Translations under genes and position numbers: made by a program
Notes under the pieces: model-generated
Seen by the model: only the letters and a program-made list of their open reading frames with translations
The model's database searches: none
Told to the model about the DNA's origin: nothing
Origin: a bacterium
Lineage (GTDB): Bacteria > Electryoneota > RPQS01
NCBI GenBank assembly: GCA_036504735.1
Contig: DASXUQ010000019.1
Span: 62,001 to 126,000 of the forward strand
DNA: 64,000 nt
Direction: 5' to 3'
Shown: positions 59,142-64,000 of the stretch, in pieces
How positions within the stretch are numbered: the stretch's first letter is position 1
How the letters are laid out: each line of letters starts with the position of its first letter

Positions 59142-62100
59142 TCACTTTTTCTTGTCGCGCTCGATAACCGAACGGTCATAGTCTACGTGCAGCGTGATGC
59201 CGCTCCAATCCAGCTTGCCATGACTCCCGGCGCGGACTTGCAGCGGCTCCGTTGGTTTCCCCCGCACATATCCCTTCGCCAGCGTCACAGGATCCACATC
59301 CACCACGTAATCTCCCGGCATCAAGCTGCCCAGATAGAAAGATCCATCGATATAGGTAATGGACTCCTGTTTGGTCGCGCCGGTGCTGTCCCGGGCAATA
59401 ACCCGAACGCCGCCTAATCCGCGTGACTTGCTTGCATCCAGCATGTCGGTGCCATAGATGAAGCCCGAGATGGAACCCGGCTCCACAATCCCCAGCGACA
59501 CGGGGGTCAGCGTTCCCGGTTCAATCGCCGCCCATTGAGCCCCATTGGTCGCGCTGTAGGTGGCAGCCAGGGCGCGGGGGTCGAGACACACACGAACGCG
59601 CCGCCGCGCGCTGGTGGCGTTGATAACAAACTCTCCGTGATCTCCGGTGGTCACATGCCGCCCGCCTTCCGCCAGCACTTGAATATCGGGAACTCCGGGC
59701 TCATCCGCGTCTTGGCGGCCATTGCCGTTGGCATCAAGAAACACAATGCCCTTCACGCCGCCGTTCCCCGGGCTTAAGCGTGAGTGCGGAATGACCCACG
59801 GGCGCCCTCCCACAAAACTGATAATCGGTTGAAGCTGCAAACCGACCGAGAACATCCACGCATTGCGCTGGTAGCGCACCATGGCCGAGACGCGGCTGAA
59901 GCCGCTGCTCTCGAAGTAATACTCCGGCTGCACCTGAAAGTAGGGCTTCCGCACGTCCCATTCATATCCGCCGTCCAATCGCCACTGCCAGTGATTCTTC
60001 CCCGCGGCGCGCAGGATATGCGTCACCGAGGAGCGCTGCCGGTAGGGCGAAGCGTCGTGGCCGATCGTCAGGCGGCCATTGTCCATCAATGGACATCCCG
60101 CGGCCACGTTCCATCCTCGTTGAAAGGCGGTCGCGGAATAGGGCAGCGCCAACCCGCGCCGCAGATCGGTGATGGAGCCTTCATCCAGTTTGTCCCCCAC
60201 GGACACCTGCCCCAGCAGATCCACAAACCGCAGCAGCGTGGAACTCACACCGACCGTCGCGATGTTCCACGGCCCGCCGTCAAAGACGGTGCCTGTGGAC
60301 GACACCGAAGGCCGCTGCCACGCATTCAGCCTGTCGAGGCCGATCCGCATGGTCGAGCGCGGCACAATCCGTGGCACATTGAAATCCACGTGCTGCCAGG
60401 ACTCCCAGCGGGTCGCGTTGGCCCGGTGGCGAATATTGTCCTGCACCTGGCCGTGCATGGCGTTCAAGGACAACCCACCCCACAGCACGCGCCCCGCCAT
60501 CACATAGCCCTGCCGGTCCTGCACGGCAGGATTGGTGCCATCGAAGAAGCCCGGATCGAAGCGGAACACCTCAGGCTGGAACTTCAGGGCATCGGAGACA
60601 TGCATGTTCAGCCGGACACGCGCGCCGACAGCGGAATCCCCTGCCGCGGGATTGCGCACATCCTTGGTTCCGTAGAGCCTGTCGTAATCCGTGCGGCTGG
60701 CCGCCACATCCGCCGTCAGCAGGTGCTTTCTGAAAAGCAGCACCCGGTTTTCCACGCCGGCATGATAGCTCGAGGAAGGAAAAGGCTCCGTCAGCGTGAC
60801 ATGCAGCGTGTCCACACTGTTCCGCAGGTAGGGCAGGCTGAACAGGCTTTCGTAAGCCCCCGATACTCCCACACTCCAGTACGGCGTCAAGCCATACATG
60901 ACGCGTCCGCCATAGAACCGCCCCTGCAACGCCCAGAAGTCCTGCGTGGTGAAGCGGCGTGACCCCACACCCAGAATCACGGCGGTCTGGCCCTTCTGCA
61001 ACAGAGATCCCGCGCCGACCATCTCTTCGGTGTGCTCGGTGATCTTACCGTCGGGTTCGGTGACCACCGTGCGCGTATTGTTGAGCAGGTCGCGCGCAAG
61101 GTTGATTCCCCGGAACTGGTAAATGCCATCCCCTGCCGCGCCGCGCGGTTCTGTAACCTTCTGCTCGTCGATGAACCGGTCACCGACGTACAGTTCCACC
61201 TTGCTGCCCAGCGGAGCCGTTCCCCGGATGTCCGTCTGGGATAAATAGCGTTCCGTACGGCCAAAATTACTGCGGTCATCGTCGCGGCTCGAAGAATCCA
61301 GTCCGGCCAGACCGTTCAACTCCCATCCCGTCAGCCGCAGGTGTGGGAAGACCAGATCGCTCATTCCCAGGTCTACATCACCTACGGTGCTTTCGAAATC
61401 GCCGAGGCGATGCGTCAGCGTGAACTCATCGAGGCTGACCTGCGATTTGAAATCCGTGTTCCCTTGCCGCAGCCGCACTCCCCACCGTCCGCCGGCCAGC
61501 CGTCCGCGCCCTTCAAGGGTCTTCTGCATCAACAGATCACCGGAAGACATGCGGTTCATCACCAGGCTCGGCTGAATAAAATGGATCGACGGATCACCCA
61601 GTTTCCACGGACCCGAGGGCGGCTGGATTTCCGGCAGCTCCACGCCCACCATTTGCATCGACGTCCGGCCGCCGGTCTTGCGCCGCCGCGCCCCCGCATT
61701 GTCGCGCCAAACCGGATAGCTCCGCTGAGTCGTTCCGCTGTACTCGTAGCGCGATTCATCCCACTGCAACTGGACGTCGAAGATGCTGTCGATCGTCGCT
61801 TCAGCCAGATAGAAGTCCAATTGCCCGGTGACGTCAGACACCCCGTGCCGCACAGCCACCGCCTTGGTTTCGCCCGAGCAGCGAATGACCTTTGCCGCGG
61901 CAGTCAGCCAGCAGTCCCGCCCTTGAGCGTCGCGGAAAAACAGCGTGTCCCCGACCTCTTTGCTCCACAGGCCGGTTGCCGTTAGCAGCCGCCGCAGAGG
62001 TATTCCCCTCGTGGTGTCGTTGGCGATGACAATATCGAGATCCGTCAGCACAAGTTTTTCGTAGGGCTTCTGGCCGCGGATCTTCAGGCTGGCAATCGAG

Positions 62101-62234
62101 GTCTCGATCTTCTCGCTTCCTTCGCCGAACAGGCACGGTGCCCAGAGCGCAAGCGTCAGGCACAGCACGGCCAGCCCGCCGAGCGCGTTCCATTGCGCGC
62201 GCCCTGCGGCTGGCCGGTGGATCGGAAAGATCAC
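59142..62234 (-). CDS. Large outer-membrane protein with usher-like organisation
   Basis: A 1030-aa envelope protein. The signal peptide is NALGGLAVLCLTLALWAPCLFG. The N-terminal part (residues about 40-175) has paired beta motifs (LTDLDIVIANDTTRGIPLRRLLTATG). A long barrel follows (about 230-840) in which a plug-like segment (GTAPLGSKVELYVGDRFIDEQ, then IYQFRGINL and RTVVTEPDGK) resembles the plug of pilus ushers. The C-terminus has SdrD/CNA-B-like Ig domains (GVKGIVFLDANGNGRQDADEPGVPDIQV; SISGFIYGTDML; GSFYLGSLMPGDYVVDVDP). GTG 62234 directly follows the chaperone stop and has AGAGG four bases upstream; the longer frame to 62309 is rejected. It follows PapD-like and pilin-like genes, hence the usher inference. 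It is not a textbook usher. Confidence 0.65.
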   Translation of the reverse strand: MIFPIHRPAAGRAQWNALGGLAVLCLTLALWAPCLFGEGSEKIETSIASLKIRGQKPYEKLVLTDLDIVIANDTTRGIPLRRLLTATGLWSKEVGDTLFFRDAQGRDCWLTAAAKVIRCSGETKAVAVRHGVSDVTGQLDFYLAEATIDSIFDVQLQWDESRYEYSGTTQRSYPVWRDNAGARRRKTGGRTSMQMVGVELPEIQPPSGPWKLGDPSIHFIQPSLVMNRMSSGDLLMQKTLEGRGRLAGGRWGVRLRQGNTDFKSQVSLDEFTLTHRLGDFESTVGDVDLGMSDLVFPHLRLTGWELNGLAGLDSSSRDDDRSNFGRTERYLSQTDIRGTAPLGSKVELYVGDRFIDEQKVTEPRGAAGDGIYQFRGINLARDLLNNTRTVVTEPDGKITEHTEEMVGAGSLLQKGQTAVILGVGSRRFTTQDFWALQGRFYGGRVMYGLTPYWSVGVSGAYESLFSLPYLRNSVDTLHVTLTEPFPSSSYHAGVENRVLLFRKHLLTADVAASRTDYDRLYGTKDVRNPAAGDSAVGARVRLNMHVSDALKFQPEVFRFDPGFFDGTNPAVQDRQGYVMAGRVLWGGLSLNAMHGQVQDNIRHRANATRWESWQHVDFNVPRIVPRSTMRIGLDRLNAWQRPSVSSTGTVFDGGPWNIATVGVSSTLLRFVDLLGQVSVGDKLDEGSITDLRRGLALPYSATAFQRGWNVAAGCPLMDNGRLTIGHDASPYRQRSSVTHILRAAGKNHWQWRLDGGYEWDVRKPYFQVQPEYYFESSGFSRVSAMVRYQRNAWMFSVGLQLQPIISFVGGRPWVIPHSRLSPGNGGVKGIVFLDANGNGRQDADEPGVPDIQVLAEGGRHVTTGDHGEFVINATSARRRVRVCLDPRALAATYSATNGAQWAAIEPGTLTPVSLGIVEPGSISGFIYGTDMLDASKSRGLGGVRVIARDSTGATKQESITYIDGSFYLGSLMPGDYVVDVDPVTLAKGYVRGKPTEPLQVRAGSHGKLDWSGITLHVDYDRSVIERDKKK

Positions 62235-62235
62235 C

Positions 62236-63066
62236 TTACCTCTTCTGAGGCGGGTCGGGATACGTGTCCGGGACATCGAAGTGATACGCCCCCGTGAGCT
62301 TGCTGCCATCCACTTCGGACGTATACGTCACCATGTATTCATACTGCCCGGGCGGCAGTGTGCGTGGCAGCACCGTTTTCAGAAGCCGCTCGGAGTGCGG
62401 CAATACCGACAGGCGGTCCGTATCTCCGCTGTTGACCACGGCTCCACTTGCGTCGCGCACTTCGTACTTACCCTTCTGCGCAATCCGCCCCGTTCCACTG
62501 TTCTCCACCTTTGCGACGACCATGACGCCGCTGGGCGTCACAACGCTTCGCATGGAGTCCGGATCAAGGCTCCACTGATACGTTGGCCGGCCCTTATCCG
62601 CCATGATCGGCACAACCACAATGGCAATCGCTTTGATCCTGCTCTGAGCATCCAGCGAGTCTTGATGGGAGGGCAGCGGCAGAAACTCCAATCCGCCCCA
62701 GTAGGTTCCGTCGGGAACCGTATCCGGCGCCATGATCGCATAGCGCACCTGCCGCTCGGAGTTGGGCTCCAGCGTAAATTCGCGGGGGGTGATCTTCATC
62801 CACGGGGCCAGCGACGTCGAGTCCATCGGCACCAGCGAAAGATCCCCTGCCACGGTCAATTTGAAGTGCACCGGAAAGACGCGCAAGCGCACGGAGCGGG
62901 CATCGGTGCTGCTGATCGTAAAGGATCCCGAGGCGCGGCCATTTTCGAACTTCGCTTCGATAACGGCGGGCGACACACGCAGTACGGCAAACAGCGGCGT
63001 GGCCGCAAGGCAGAACAGTACCGCGAACAGGGCGCGGCGCGGAAACATCCATCGGCTGAACGGCAC
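62236..63066 (-). CDS. PapD-like periplasmic pilus chaperone
   Basis: A 276-aa secreted protein. The signal peptide (ALFAVLFCLAATPLFA) leads into a PapD-type N-terminal Ig domain (LRVSPAVIEAKFENGRASGSFTI, then MKITPREFTLEPNSERQVRYAI, the chaperone F1/G1 region, and GTYWGGLEFLPLP) and a second Ig domain (VVAKVENSGTGRIAQKGKYEV). In chaperone-usher systems such a protein caps folded subunits by strand donation. The GTG at 63066 has a perfect GGAGGAA six bases upstream and is chosen over the TTG at 63105 and the ATG at 63048. The gene is one base from the usher-like gene. Confidence 0.75.
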   Translation of the reverse strand: MPFSRWMFPRRALFAVLFCLAATPLFAVLRVSPAVIEAKFENGRASGSFTISSTDARSVRLRVFPVHFKLTVAGDLSLVPMDSTSLAPWMKITPREFTLEPNSERQVRYAIMAPDTVPDGTYWGGLEFLPLPSHQDSLDAQSRIKAIAIVVVPIMADKGRPTYQWSLDPDSMRSVVTPSGVMVVAKVENSGTGRIAQKGKYEVRDASGAVVNSGDTDRLSVLPHSERLLKTVLPRTLPPGQYEYMVTYTSEVDGSKLTGAYHFDVPDTYPDPPQKR

Positions 63067-63193
63067 GAAAAATTCCTCCAAGTATGGGACAGCCGGGAGG
63101 TGCAAACCTCTCCGGCTGACATAAAACCCTCACATTGTATCTCTATGCACCCTGGTCGGCACGGACAACTCAGCATGAGAGATTACAACCGGG

Positions 63194-63227
63194 GTGCGGG
63201 CCGCTGCCCGTGAACAGCGGCCCGCAC
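63194..63227 (-). promoter_or_regulatory. Intercistronic stem-loop between pilin-like and chaperone genes
   Basis: A 13-bp perfect stem, GTGCGGGCCGCTG (63194-63206) with CAGCGGCCCGCAC (63215-63227), has an 8-base loop and begins 6 bases after the subunit stop. There is no T run on the minus strand, so it is more likely an mRNA stabiliser or partial attenuator that keeps subunit mRNA in excess than a full terminator. Confidence 0.65.
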
Positions 63228-63233
63228 GTGGGA

Positions 63234-63794
63234 TTAAAACACGTGAACGGACGCGTACAGGCAGACAAAGCCCGAGTATTCGCCTGTGGGCATTTCGGGG
63301 TTCGCCTGGTTCCACGCGACGGTCACAAACACATCCTGCGAGAAGATGCCCATCTGGCTGGACTCGAAGGGGATGTAGTTCGTCTGCATTCCGAGGAAGC
63401 CGTCATAGTTGAACGGCGTCTCGTAGATACCGACATTGCTGCCGCCCTGAAGCGGGGAGGCATCCGTCGGCTCAATCAACGCGCCTGTGGTCAGCCACAG
63501 GGGGATCGGGGTTACGGTCGGGTCCGTGGGATCATCGCCCTTGTAAAGGGCCGTTGCCGCCGCGCTGAGGTTGACGGCTTCCGAATTCGCATCGACGCGG
63601 AAAGTAATTTCGCCCGGGAAGATACCAGTCTGGATCGAGCCCAGGTTGACATTGGCCGTCACCACCGACACTGCGATGTTGGAGACGACTGCGACATACA
63701 CATGACCCCAAGCTGCACTGGTGGTGTCCGCAAAGGCGGAACCCGTGATCAGCATCAGGCCAACGGCGATAAAGGTTACGAAGCGAGCCAGCAT
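63234..63794 (-). CDS. Secreted pilin-like subunit of the chaperone/usher-like locus
   Basis: A 186-aa protein with a clear signal peptide (FVTFIAVGLMLITGSAFA) and an all-beta mature part (HVYVAVVSNIAVSVVTANVNLG ... GEITFRVDANSEAVNLSAAATAL ... GEYSGFVCLYASVHVF). The size, Sec signal, beta pattern and first place in a chaperone/usher-like operon suggest the secreted fibre subunit; it resembles spore-coat-U/DUF4402-type fimbrial subunits in style. Only one Cys is visible, so no intradomain disulfide. The RBS AAGGAGG lies 7 bases before ATG 63794, the strongest of the operon. Confidence 0.65.
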   Translation of the reverse strand: MLARFVTFIAVGLMLITGSAFADTTSAAWGHVYVAVVSNIAVSVVTANVNLGSIQTGIFPGEITFRVDANSEAVNLSAAATALYKGDDPTDPTVTPIPLWLTTGALIEPTDASPLQGGSNVGIYETPFNYDGFLGMQTNYIPFESSQMGIFSQDVFVTVAWNQANPEMPTGEYSGFVCLYASVHVF

Positions 63795-63891
63795 GAGAAT
63801 GCCTCCTTAAATTATCACTTCTTCAATTTTTCGATCGGATGTCCGTGCCGACCGGTGTGCATACAAACACGCCTTGCTTGAATTATCGAAT

Positions 63892-63913
63892 GGTTACTAA
63901 TCGCGGTTACTAA
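63892..63913. repeat. Tandem 9-bp repeat upstream of the pilin-like gene
   Basis: GGTTACTAA occurs at 63892-63900 and again at 63905-63913 (13-base period), about 100 bases upstream of the pilin-like start. It could be a paired regulator site; the remaining upstream sequence to the window edge shows no clear promoter. Confidence 0.4.
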
Positions 63914-64000
63914 AGCCAGCGCCCCGCCGCATCGCCGTCCTCACCTGAAGAACCTACTTTGACGCGGGGTTATCCGCATGAAGGCGGAATTTGATGTCCT

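Noticed and set aside
59784-60962. Plus-strand ORF of 392 aa
   Set aside because: Antisense to the usher-like gene; composition typical of a shadow frame.
1-64000. CRISPR arrays, tRNA or rRNA genes, insertion sequences
   Set aside because: No regularly spaced repeats, no cloverleaf with a T-arm GTTCRA box, and no transposase-like protein were found on reading.

Overview
The window is G+C-rich bacterial chromosome, almost wholly coding. It looks like a Gram-negative of the FCB superphylum or a related candidate phylum. The reasons are a giant secreted protein with a C-terminal NYPNPFNP-type sorting domain (type IX secretion style), a CarboxypepD_reg/TonB-type receptor, an SLBB-rich Wza-like exporter, a DUF2723 glycosyltransferase and a protease/PD40/barrel fusion. 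No rRNA, tRNA, CRISPR array, transposase or prophage was recognised, so the species cannot be named.

Layout. 1-2341: ECF sigma factor operon (sigma gene frameshifted) with a small membrane protein, a Spy/CpxP-like protein and a lipoprotein. 2387-2995: lone TIR-domain protein. 3191-5605: TonB-type receptor. 5979-11003: 1674-aa type IX-style surface protein. 11242-14116: three-gene proton-translocating transhydrogenase. 14458-18426: cysteine-rich secreted protein of eight repeats, interrupted by one in-frame TGA exactly at an otherwise invariant cysteine. 18866-20812: small accessory genes, including a SET-domain methyltransferase. 21028-24105: metalloprotease/beta-propeller/barrel fusion.

24199-40860 (minus strand) is a Wzx/Wzy-type exopolysaccharide locus. 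It holds PglE-, PglD-, PglC- and PglF-like enzymes, which point to a bacillosamine-type first sugar, three glycosyltransferases, a flippase, a polymerase-like membrane protein, and Wzz-, Wza- and Wzi-like proteins. 41454-45210: a small membrane protein and a DUF2723/TPR protein. 45438-48572: a strong promoter, a structured non-coding leader ending in an intrinsic terminator, then a tetrahaem cytochrome/NrfC/NrfD redox module. 48771-51137: an MDR dehydrogenase, a divergent pterin-synthase homologue and a glycosyltransferase. 51192-55156 (minus): AcvB/MprF lipid aminoacylation pair. 55509-59054: glucose dehydrogenase and GH15 glucoamylase. 59142-63794 (minus): a chaperone/usher-like secretion locus with a pilin-like subunit.

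The overall theme is the cell envelope: export, surface polysaccharide, membrane-lipid modification and envelope stress. The strongest leads for something new are (i) the TGA at a conserved cysteine followed by a hairpin with the geometry of a bacterial SECIS, (ii) the structured RNA at about 45474-45618, (iii) the non-classical chaperone/usher-like locus and (iv) the pterin-synthase-like cassette. All functional calls come from reading the translated sequence; no database search was run.
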